Assembly: GCA_963169475.1 (NCBI GenBank)
Contig: CAUJFT010000193.1
Coordinates: forward strand, 1 to 5,795
Direction: 5' to 3'
Length of the DNA: 5,795 nucleotides
From: Bacteroidota bacterium
Lineage (GTDB): Bacteria > Bacteroidota > Bacteroidia > J057
In this document: piece by piece, positions 1-5,307 of the stretch
Layout of the letters: each line of letters starts with the position of its first letter
Position numbering within the stretch: the first letter of the stretch is position 1
Made by a program: the position numbers and the translations under genes
The notes under the pieces: generated by a model
Told to the model about the DNA's origin: nothing
The model's database searches: none
The model's input: the letters and a program-made list of their open reading frames with translations, nothing else

Positions 1-391
1 AAAAAAACAATAAGTACTCATTTGAAATTAGTTTATGATATTATTTTTGGTTAAAAAACCGATAAACAATTATTTGTCAAAACTAAGGACTCATCACTAA
101 AAACTAAGAACTACTTAAGAGACCCTAAAAAATAGATAATCAAATATAGTAATGAAGTTTCTCTCAAAAAGATACATTAGTTCTTGTACTCCGATTCGAT
201 TTTCATACATACGAAAAAAAACACATTGGGTTTTTTAGAAAGCCGAATAAATTCATCAAAGAGAAACACCCTCCTTTACATCTCTTGTTTGGGCTTTTCA
301 AACACTTGTATATAGGAGTTAGTCTTACTTAGGGATTTGCCAAAAAGTAGGCTTACCTCATAAATTTTATTAAGCTATAATTATATAAATA
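1..391. other. AT-rich stretch without a supported gene
   Basis: No reading frame here looks like a gene; the longest plus-strand candidate examined (152-238, 28 codons) has no recognisable content. Visible structure is weak. There is an imperfect direct repeat at 79-91 and 100-112 (12 of 13 bases the same). There is also a nested inverted repeat, AAAGCC (239-244) with GGCTTT (292-297) enclosing AAGAGA (259-264) with TCTCTT (281-286). The last 60 bases contain the likely promoter of the metal-binding gene that follows. The stretch is probably intergenic, possibly containing the 3' end of an upstream transcription unit outside the window. Confidence 0.6.
336..368 (+). promoter_or_regulatory. 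Possible Bacteroidota-type promoter for the HMA gene
   Basis: TTTG at 336-339 is followed after 21 bases by TAAATTTT at 361-368, which matches 7 of 8 positions of the Bacteroidota -7 element TAnnTTTG. Transcription would start near 375, about 17 bases before the ATG at 392. The region is AT-rich, so a chance match is quite possible. Confidence 0.35.
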
Positions 392-610
392 ATGGAAACA
401 AAACTTGTTGTAAAATCAAACATTAATTGTGAAAATTGTCTTCGTAGGGTTACCCCTTTTTTAGACAAATCCGAAAAAATCAAGACATGGTCAGTAGATA
501 CGGTTAATCCTGATAAATTACTTACCGTAACGGGAGAGGATATTACTTTTGAGGTCATAGAAAATATTCTCAAGCCTAGCGGATTTAAGATAACAAATCT
601 CGACGGGTAA
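392..610 (+). CDS. Small heavy-metal-associated (HMA) domain protein, putative metal chaperone
   Basis: This 72-residue protein is about the size of a single HMA domain. It opens with a beta strand (KLVVKSN, residues 4-10) followed by INCENC, with Cys13 and Cys16 forming the CxxC metal-binding loop. It then has the helix LRRVTPFLD, a second strand around TWSVDT (32-37), and the C-terminal helix and strand up to GFKITNL. The family folds as a ferredoxin-like unit that binds Cu(I) or a similar soft metal in the cytoplasm. The loop has Asn instead of the usual Gly-Met before the first Cys. Small Bacteroidota HMA proteins with NINC-type loops and a following V(D/N)T..PDK(L/V)LTV stretch fit this well. 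No P-type ATPase or metal regulator lies next to it, so the metal and partner are unknown. The start is the only sensible ATG; there is no Shine-Dalgarno sequence. Confidence 0.8.
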   Translation: METKLVVKSNINCENCLRRVTPFLDKSEKIKTWSVDTVNPDKLLTVTGEDITFEVIENILKPSGFKITNLDG

Positions 611-634
611 AGCCCTTAATAATGATAGCTTTAC
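605..634 (+). other. Inverted repeat overlapping the HMA stop codon
   Basis: GTAAAGC (607-613) pairs perfectly with GCTTTAC (628-634) around a 14-base loop; the TAA stop lies inside the left arm. No T-run follows directly, so it is a weak candidate for a terminator. It could be an mRNA end-processing hairpin or part of a leader for the ribosomal operon downstream. Confidence 0.3.
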
Positions 635-686
635 GGGGTGGGAAACTTCCTTTTATAGGATAGTATAGATTATTTGGCGCAGGGTT

Positions 687-694
687 AAAGGAGG
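687..694 (+). promoter_or_regulatory. Strong Shine-Dalgarno-like sequence upstream of rpsF
   Basis: AAAGGAGG is an excellent match to a Shine-Dalgarno sequence, unlike anything before the other genes here. It lies only 3 bases before the ATG at 698 (in frame with rpsF) and 10 bases before an ATG at 705 that would encode a six-residue peptide. Neither looks like the true rpsF start, since the likely rpsF promoter lies downstream at 733-763. Any role would therefore concern transcripts that begin further upstream. Confidence 0.3.
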
Positions 695-732
695 AGAATG
701 AAATATGTTTTATCTAAAAAAGTAAAAAAGGA

Positions 733-763
733 TTTGGAAGTTTGCAAAAAAGTTGTAATTTTG
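733..763 (+). promoter_or_regulatory. Promoter of the rpsF-rpsR-rplI operon
   Basis: TTTG (733-736), a 19-base gap and TAATTTTG (756-763) match the Bacteroidota housekeeping sigma consensus TTTG / TAnnTTTG exactly at both elements. Transcription would start around 770, leaving a leader of about 24 bases before the ATG at 794. The position strongly favours 794 over 698 as the rpsF start. The core is followed by CGCCC, also seen after the mreB -7 element. Confidence 0.75.
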
Positions 764-793
764 CGCCCTCAATTTATTGAACGATTTTTAATA

Positions 794-1174
794 ATGGACA
801 TTAAACCAAAAAAAGTTAAAAACAATTACGAAACAACTTTCGTTGTTGCCGGTGATTTGACCGAACAAGAGCATAAGGAAGTATCCGAAAAGTTCTTGAA
901 CATTCTCAAAAACGGGGAGGCGGACATTCTCAACGTGGAGCAATGGGGGTTGCGCAGACTCGCCTATCCCATAAATGCTAAATTTAACGGGTATTATACC
1001 TTTGTTGAGTTTAACGCATTTGGTGAGTTAATCGAGAAACTCGAAAGAGAGTATCGTTATGATGAACGTGTGATCCGTTTTCTTACTGTAAGGCTAGACA
1101 AACATGCCGTGGCTTACAATAACAAACGGAGAGAGCAAGGCTTCGGGATGAGACAAGGGCTCGAGGCAAAGTAA
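794..1174 (+). CDS. rpsF: 30S ribosomal protein S6
   Basis: S6 binds S18 on the platform of the small ribosomal subunit next to 16S rRNA. From the chosen start the protein has 126 residues, normal for Bacteroidota S6. The conserved opening strand is NYETTFVV (11-18). The family-typical WGLRRLAYPI (51-60) follows, then the YYTFVEF strand (67-73) and DERVIRFLTVRL (90-101). The tail is short and basic, ending in EAK. The reading frame stays open upstream to an ATG at 698, but those 32 extra residues resemble no S6 N-terminus and the likely promoter lies within them, so I place the start at ATG 794. It has no Shine-Dalgarno sequence, like its neighbours. It is the first gene of the rpsF-rpsR-rplI operon, with 87 bases before rpsR. 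Confidence 0.93.
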   Translation: MDIKPKKVKNNYETTFVVAGDLTEQEHKEVSEKFLNILKNGEADILNVEQWGLRRLAYPINAKFNGYYTFVEFNAFGELIEKLEREYRYDERVIRFLTVRLDKHAVAYNNKRREQGFGMRQGLEAK

Positions 1175-1227
1175 GAATAATTCTTTCTCATTCATTAAGT
1201 ATTATTCTGAGCTACCTGCTTGATTTC

Positions 1228-1244
1228 TTAAAGATTTTCTTTAA
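1228..1244 (+). other. Hairpin in the rpsF-rpsR spacer
   Basis: TTAAAGA (1228-1234) and TCTTTAA (1238-1244) form a perfect 7-base-pair stem with a TTT loop, 17 bases before the rpsR start. It is AT-rich and has no following T-run, so it is not an obvious terminator. It might influence rpsR translation or mRNA processing, or be chance. Confidence 0.3.
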
Positions 1245-1261
1245 TCACTTAAACAAAAGAA

Positions 1262-1540
1262 ATGGCTTTTAAAAAAAACATGAGTATTGGACCTACAGCT
1301 GCAAACAAAATTAAAAACCAGCAGCTATCTAAGAAGTATTGTCGCTTTAAGCGTTCAGGAATCCGGTATATTGATTACAAAGATCCTAACTTCTTACTAA
1401 AATTTGTAAATGAGCAGGGTAAAATTTTACCTCGCAGAATCACCGGAACAAGTCTGAAATATCAAAGAAGGCTCTCCACCGCTATTAAGCGTGCGCGTTT
1501 ATTGGGATTATTACCATTTGTAACCGATTTATTAAAATAG
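1262..1540 (+). CDS. rpsR: 30S ribosomal protein S18
   Basis: S18 is a small basic protein of the 30S platform that forms a dimer with S6, encoded just upstream. The 92-residue length is slightly long, with the usual variable, lysine-rich N-terminus (1-22). The family core begins at KKYCRFKRSGIRYIDYKD (24-41), followed by FLLKFVNEQGKILPRR (44-59), TGTSLKYQRRL (61-71) and the helix AIKRARLLGLLPFV (74-87). One Cys (27) remains, so there is no complete zinc-binding set, which is usual for S18 in many bacteria. The start ATG at 1262 is the first in frame and matches the family. No Shine-Dalgarno sequence is visible. Only 9 bases separate its stop from rplI, so the two are co-transcribed. Confidence 0.96.
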   Translation: MAFKKNMSIGPTAANKIKNQQLSKKYCRFKRSGIRYIDYKDPNFLLKFVNEQGKILPRRITGTSLKYQRRLSTAIKRARLLGLLPFVTDLLK

Positions 1541-1549
1541 TACACAAAT

Positions 1550-1996
1550 ATGGAAATTATATTAAAACAACCGGTTAAAAACTTGGGAGATACCCACGAT
1601 GTCGTGAAGGTAAAGCCCGGATATGCTCGTAATTTTCTCATTCCTTCCGGAATGGCAGTGATTGCTAACGAGTCTAATCGTAAGTCAGTAGCTGAATTAA
1701 AAAGACAAGCCTCTCATAAACAAGACCATATTAAAATGGTGGCAGAAAGAACCGCCACTCAACTTGCAAGTACCGTTATCGAAATTGAAACCCTTGCAGG
1801 TGCTGACGAAAAATTGTTTGGTTCTATCACTACTATTCAGATTGCTGCCAAACTGAAAGATAAAGGATTTGAAATTGACCGTAAAATTATCACGGTAGAT
1901 GACATTCGCGAACTTGGTGAATACACCGCAGTAGTTCACCTTCACAAAGAAGTAAAAGCCGACCTTAAAGTGTTGGTAAAACGGAAAGAAGATTAA
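1550..1996 (+). CDS. rplI: 50S ribosomal protein L9
   Basis: L9 binds 23S rRNA through its N-terminal domain near the base of the L1 stalk; its long helix and C-terminal domain reach out from the 50S subunit and affect reading-frame fidelity. The 148 residues match the usual length. The N-terminal domain (about 1-45) has MEIILKQPVKNLG and the signature VKVKPGYARNFLIPSGMA (19-36). A charged connecting helix spans about 44-72. The C-terminal domain (about 76-148) contains EKLFGSITT (87-95). His16 stands where many L9 proteins have Gly in the LGxxG(D/E) stretch, and variation there is common in Bacteroidota. It is the last gene of the operon, followed within 20 bases of its stop by a strong terminator. 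Confidence 0.96.
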   Translation: MEIILKQPVKNLGDTHDVVKVKPGYARNFLIPSGMAVIANESNRKSVAELKRQASHKQDHIKMVAERTATQLASTVIEIETLAGADEKLFGSITTIQIAAKLKDKGFEIDRKIITVDDIRELGEYTAVVHLHKEVKADLKVLVKRKED

Positions 1997-2013
1997 TTGT
2001 GTTGTGTAATACG

Positions 2014-2053
2014 AAAAGAAGGCTGTCAGGAGTTTCTCCGGCAGCCTTTTTCT
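2014..2053 (+). terminator. Rho-independent terminator of the rpsF-rpsR-rplI operon
   Basis: GGCTGTC (2021-2027) pairs with GGCAGCC (2040-2046), including one G-T pair. The stem continues, after a bulged A, with GGAG (2029-2032) and CTCC (2036-2039) around a TTT loop. An A-rich left flank (AAAAGAA) and a T-rich right flank (TTTTTCTTT) extend the stem and give the terminating U-run. It starts about 17 bases after the rplI stop. Confidence 0.93.
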
Positions 2054-2260
2054 TTGTGTTTGAACTTATGGTAGAATAGAAAAGAGAGGGTCTTCTATGA
2101 GGATTTTTATTGCTTGTAGGGATAATAAGACACAAATTAGAGACTTTCTTAAAATAGAAGCCTATAAAACATTGTACAAATAATATCAATTGTATTTTTA
2201 AAATAGCATTTTTCTACTGATATATTTTTATCTGAAATTCCTACCCTGAAAAAATAGGGT

Positions 2261-2503
2261 GAGTTTGAGTTTGATGAAAATATAAAGATAGGTGGGTTTG
2301 AGAAAAGACTATGGGAAGAATTTGGAGAGGGAGCAAGTTTTTAGGCGGTCAAGCTATCTATGGGTGCAGGCATCTGTAACATCATTGGGCATTTAGGTCG
2401 CCAAAATAAAGAAAGCCGGATAATGAGTAGTTTGGATAGTTCTACGGAAAAGACGAACTATTGGGACCGTAGAGATGTGGAGGCTCAAACCCTCATTGCA
2501 TAA
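2261..2503 (+). pseudogene. Possible decayed coding fragment, origin uncertain
   Basis: In one reading frame, 27 codons (2261-2341) lead to a TAG at 2342. The same frame then continues open for 52 codons to a TAA at 2501; the first ATG in this second part (2360) would give 47 residues. The composition looks coding: KRLWEEFGEG before the stop, and NYWDRRDVEAQTLIA at the end. The segment is clearly less AT-rich than the flanks. The ending faintly recalls the YW...(I/V)E(T/A)Q.L..A stretch near the C-terminus of bacterial alpha-2-macroglobulin proteins, but this is a guess from memory. It could instead be a short real protein from ATG 2360, or non-coding. No promoter or ribosome-binding signal supports translation. 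Confidence 0.25.
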
Positions 2504-2535
2504 AGGAAATACACTTTTTATGAGTTTTCAGAAAA

Positions 2536-2688
2536 GGTAAATACCATAAATTTTATTTTACGGTATTTGTATTTTTTGTATAAATTACTTGTATTTTACA
2601 AAACATGTAATTTTTTGGTAATCAAGAATACAAATTGTTTACCAATTTTTTATGGGATTTGGCTTTTGAGAAGTAGCCTTATCTACTT
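2536..2688. repeat. Chain of four inverted repeats upstream of mreB
   Basis: Four stem-loops follow one another. (1) 2539-2568: AAATACC-A-TAAA with TTTA-C-GGTATTT, 11 pairs, one mismatch, six-base loop. (2) 2582-2613: AAATTACTTGTA folding on TACAA and GTAATTT, 12 pairs with a five-base bulge and TTT loop, followed by a T-run. (3) 2615-2645: TTGGTAA and TTACCAA, plus CAA/TTG inside. (4) 2671-2688: AAGTAG and CTACTT with a six-base loop. GGTAA or its complement TTACC recurs at several places. They could form a structured RNA, operators or weak terminators. AT-rich DNA yields short inverted repeats by chance, so only the clustering is notable. Confidence 0.45.
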
Positions 2689-2744
2689 GATTGAAATTCA
2701 GGGTAACGATAAAAAAATATTTTTTTATTTTCTGTTTTTTTAGC

Positions 2745-2773
2745 TTGAAATCTATTGAAAATTCCTAATTTTA
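2745..2773 (+). promoter_or_regulatory. Promoter of mreB
   Basis: TTG (2745-2747), an 18-base gap and TAATTTTA (2766-2773) match the Bacteroidota promoter form with one deviation (A instead of G at the end of TAnnTTTG). Transcription would start near 2780, about 30 bases before the mreB ATG. Long A and T runs at 2711-2741 lie directly upstream and could act as an UP-like element. CGCCC follows the -7 element, exactly as at the rpsF promoter. Confidence 0.6.
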
Positions 2774-2810
2774 CGCCCGAATTAAAAAAATACAATAGAA
2801 GAGAAGAAGA

Positions 2811-3833
2811 ATGGGACTTTTTGATTTTTTGACAACCGATATTGCCATAGATTTAGGTACTGCCAACACCTTAATCATGTATAACGACCAAATAGTGGTG
2901 GATCAGCCTTCGATAGTAGCATTAGACAGAATTTCGGAGAAGGTAATCGCTATAGGTATGGAGGCGCAGCAGATGCACGAAAAAACACATGAAAAGTATA
3001 AAACAGTCAGACCGCTTAGAGATGGGGTAATTGCTGATTTTACTGTAGCAGAACACATGATAAGAGGAATGATTAAATTAATCCCTACTACTAAGCGTTT
3101 TTTTTCTACTAGTTATAGAATGGTTATCTGTATTCCAAGCGGGATTACGGAGGTAGAAAGAAGGGCGGTAAAAGATTCGGCAGAGCAGGCAGGCGCGAAA
3201 GAGGTGCATCTAATCGCGGAGCCGATGGCAGCTGCTATTGGAATTGGGCTTAATGTGAAGGAGCCTACCGGTAACATGGTGGTAGATGTTGGAGGAGGAA
3301 CGACAGAAATTGCCGTTATTGCGCTTTCTGGTATCGTTACAGACCAAAGTATTCGTATTGCGGGTGATGAGTTTAATGATGATATTCTTGACTACATGCG
3401 TAAGCAGCATAATATGCTGATAGGGGAGAGGAGCGCGGAAAGGATAAAAATTGAAGTGGGGGCGGCTTTGCCGGAAATAGATACTCCCCCTAAAGATATA
3501 GAAATTCGAGGAAAAGATTTGATGACGGGTATCCCTAAAACTATCTCTATTTCTTATAGAGAGGTGGCACACGCGCTTAATAAATCTATTACTAAAATTG
3601 AAGATGCTATTTTGAAAGCCCTTGAAAATACCCCTCCGGAATTATCCGCAGATATTTATGAGAGGGGAATATATCTTACCGGAGGGGGTGCCCTACTTAG
3701 AGGATTAGATATAAGGCTTGCAGAAAAGACTAAGTTACCCGTGCATATTGCGGCTGACCCCTTGAAGGCGGTCGTAAAAGGTACAGGAATTGCCTTAAAA
3801 AACCTTGATGACTATAAGTATTTGATGTCCTGA
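2811..3833 (+). CDS. mreB: Rod shape-determining protein MreB (bacterial actin)
   Basis: MreB forms ATP-dependent filaments under the inner membrane that guide the elongasome building side-wall peptidoglycan. The 340 residues match the family length. The N-terminus MGLFDFLT is a short hydrophobic stretch suited to membrane contact. Next come phosphate-1 AIDLGTANTLI (12-22), RPLRDGVIADF (67-77), the connect region IAEPMAAAIGIG (135-146), phosphate-2 VVDVGGGTTEIAV (157-169), GERSAERIKIEVGAA (205-219), and the adenosine motif IYLTGGGALLRGLD (287-300). Glu137 of the connect region is kept, but the preceding residue is Ala where E. coli, B. subtilis and Thermotoga have Glu. The gene ends in tandem TGA-TAA stops. 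No mreC, mreD, mrdA or rodA follows, unlike the usual cluster. It has its own promoter and probably ends at the hairpin at 3974-4011. Confidence 0.96.
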   Translation: MGLFDFLTTDIAIDLGTANTLIMYNDQIVVDQPSIVALDRISEKVIAIGMEAQQMHEKTHEKYKTVRPLRDGVIADFTVAEHMIRGMIKLIPTTKRFFSTSYRMVICIPSGITEVERRAVKDSAEQAGAKEVHLIAEPMAAAIGIGLNVKEPTGNMVVDVGGGTTEIAVIALSGIVTDQSIRIAGDEFNDDILDYMRKQHNMLIGERSAERIKIEVGAALPEIDTPPKDIEIRGKDLMTGIPKTISISYREVAHALNKSITKIEDAILKALENTPPELSADIYERGIYLTGGGALLRGLDIRLAEKTKLPVHIAADPLKAVVKGTGIALKNLDDYKYLMS

Positions 3834-3973
3834 TAAGATTATTTTTTTGTCATATCGGATTCGTCTTTGTACCAAAATTTTATTAAGCAGTTAGGGTTAT
3901 TCTTTGTCTTCAACCAATCTAAGAAGCTACTTCCAATTCATTAAGCCAAGTAATTTTGTGTATAATTCGTTGG

Positions 3974-4011
3974 AAAAATCGTCGTTTAGCCGTGCTAAAT
4001 GACGATTTTTT
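3974..4011. terminator. Bidirectional terminator between mreB and the FadL-type gene
   Basis: AAAAATCGTCGTTTAGC (3974-3990) and GCTAAATGACGATTTTT (3994-4010) pair over 17 positions, with only one G-T pair, around a CGT loop. The A-tract on the left and T-tract on the right give a U-run in both directions. It lies about 140 bases after the mreB stop and about 35 bases after the minus-strand stop at 4045, so it fits the minus-strand unit more tightly but can serve both. Confidence 0.92.
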
Positions 4012-4044
4012 ATGTCTTGTCTTTTGGAGAGCTTCAACTCACCT

Positions 4045-5295
4045 TTAAAAATCATAGCTTAGGCTTAGTCCCGTAGCATATCCGTTTAATTTGTAAATAC
4101 CAGCAAACCCTTCTTGATGAAAAGCGAAGGTTCTTTCTCCGGTAAATTCATATTTTGCAGATAACTGTATTTGGAAATTATTGCCAATATCAAATCCTGC
4201 CCCCCCGGTGATTCCGATACGGTTTGCATCGGGGTATTCCGGACTGACAAATCCGTCTCTGACCGGAGATAGGGCGTAGTATGCTCCGATTCTTAGTGCC
4301 ATTCGCTCATCTACCCTCCATTCAATTCCGGATTTGAGGGTCAATGTATTTCTTAGGTTTAATGCTCTATTATAGGGGGGGAGCTTATTTGCGAGGCTAT
4401 CGTAAGTAATATTGGTAGAATCCCATACACTCCACCCTATGTAGCTTACTTCTGCACTTATCAAAAATTTACGAAAAGAACGGAAGCCTATCCCTGCCGA
4501 AATCACATAAGGTAGGGGGATAGTCGTCTTAAAAGTAGTATAAGGAGCAGTACGAAACTCATTCATCGCATCTATAGAAACGGAACCTTTTAGGATACGA
4601 AGTTTAATAGGGCTTTTAAGACAAACGCCCATGCTCAATCGTTCGCTCCATTTTATAAAAATACCGGAGTTGATTCCCCACCCTTGACCGTTTCCGTAGG
4701 TCCTCATAATCGCCTCTTTATTGGCTGTTATAAGGTTAGGGATAATTTTATCTGTCCATAATCCACCCCTTGCATAGATTAATCCAATCCCAATTCCGAT
4801 TTTTTCGGATAATCGGACACTAACGGTAGGTTGGATAAATAAGGTATTTAATACATAATTATTTACGATAGCCCTTCCTTTCCAAGCGTTATCCCAAGCG
4901 GTTTTTATACTAAACGGAGAGTTGATAGAAATGCCGAAACCGATACGGCTGCCGCGCTTCGCTTTGAAGCTACTATATAATCCAAAAGGAGTATTCCATT
5001 GAGGATTGCTCACCGTTTGATATAAGGAAGGATTACGGCTATTGAAAGTGGTATAGCTTAGTATCCCTACTCCAGAAACCATAAATTGATTATTATATTG
5101 GAGAGAGATTGCGCCTGGGTTCAAAAAAATACTTCCTGCACCATGAGCATAGCCCGTGCCAGTATTTCCCATACCACTAGCCCGGATTGCATCGTAATTA
5201 ATATCAAAGCCTCCAATATTAGCGGCGGAGGCATATCCTGCCTGCATATAAAACAAGCCTGCTAAGATAATGATATACCGGAAATATATGGACAT
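4045..5295 (-). CDS. FadL/OmpP1/TodX-type outer-membrane transport protein
   Basis: The 416-residue product has a signal peptide (hydrophobic 7-18, cleavage likely around YASA-A, 21-25). Its N-terminal hatch region has GGFDINYDAIRASGMGNTGTG (28-48) and SIFLNPGAIS (55-64), the Asn-Pro-x-x-(hydrophobic)-Ser element typical of FadL-family proteins. The rest alternates polar and hydrophobic residues as a beta-barrel, ending in LSLSYDF with the C-terminal aromatic that outer-membrane assembly machinery recognises. The family moves hydrophobic compounds such as long-chain fatty acids or aromatics through a lateral opening; the substrate here cannot be read from sequence. Length is close to E. coli FadL (446). 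It lies 12 bases after the small membrane protein gene and is probably co-transcribed with it. The coding strand carries G7 (4200-4206) and C7 (4375-4381) tracts that could slip. The start at 5295 gives a proper signal peptide. Confidence 0.88.
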   Translation of the reverse strand: MSIYFRYIIILAGLFYMQAGYASAANIGGFDINYDAIRASGMGNTGTGYAHGAGSIFLNPGAISLQYNNQFMVSGVGILSYTTFNSRNPSLYQTVSNPQWNTPFGLYSSFKAKRGSRIGFGISINSPFSIKTAWDNAWKGRAIVNNYVLNTLFIQPTVSVRLSEKIGIGIGLIYARGGLWTDKIIPNLITANKEAIMRTYGNGQGWGINSGIFIKWSERLSMGVCLKSPIKLRILKGSVSIDAMNEFRTAPYTTFKTTIPLPYVISAGIGFRSFRKFLISAEVSYIGWSVWDSTNITYDSLANKLPPYNRALNLRNTLTLKSGIEWRVDERMALRIGAYYALSPVRDGFVSPEYPDANRIGITGGAGFDIGNNFQIQLSAKYEFTGERTFAFHQEGFAGIYKLNGYATGLSLSYDF

Positions 5296-5307
5296 TGTGT
5301 GAGGGGG

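Larger units (their letters stand above)
1997..2810. other. 814-base intergenic region between rplI and mreB
   Basis: No complete gene is supported. In order it holds: the rplI terminator; an AT-rich part with a 28-codon frame at 2097-2183 that I do not trust; an ACCCT/AGGGT hairpin (2243-2260); a richer-GC segment that looks like decayed coding sequence (2261-2503); a chain of inverted repeats (2536-2688); long A and T runs (2711-2741); and the mreB promoter. Such a gap is long beside the 9- and 12-base spacers elsewhere in the window. It may mark the loss of a gene. Confidence 0.6.

Noticed and set aside
49..60. GGTTAAAAAACC hairpin as a terminator
   Set aside because: The stem is only four pairs, and the T-run lies on the wrong side for either strand.
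370..573. Minus-strand 67-codon frame over the HMA gene
   Set aside because: It is antisense to a well-supported HMA protein and has no recognisable domain.
698..793. N-terminal extension of rpsF from ATG 698
   Set aside because: It has no S6 similarity and contains the likely operon promoter. I start the gene at 794.
1697..1945. Minus-strand 82-codon frame inside rplI
   Set aside because: It is fully antisense to L9, with an unlikely Cys/Phe/Ser-rich composition.
2097..2183. 28-codon plus-strand frame after the rplI terminator
   Set aside because: It is too short, shows no clear promoter, and its AT-rich content does not differ from the surrounding spacer.
1965..2189. Minus-strand 74-codon frame across the rplI end
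   Set aside because: It runs through the rplI terminator hairpin and has no domain-like content.
3210..3572. Minus-strand 120-codon frame inside mreB
   Set aside because: It is antisense to conserved MreB motifs and its composition is not protein-like.
3951..3958. TAATTTTG as a promoter just before the shared terminator
   Set aside because: There is no TTG element at the right distance upstream, and the terminator would begin about 10 bases after any start.
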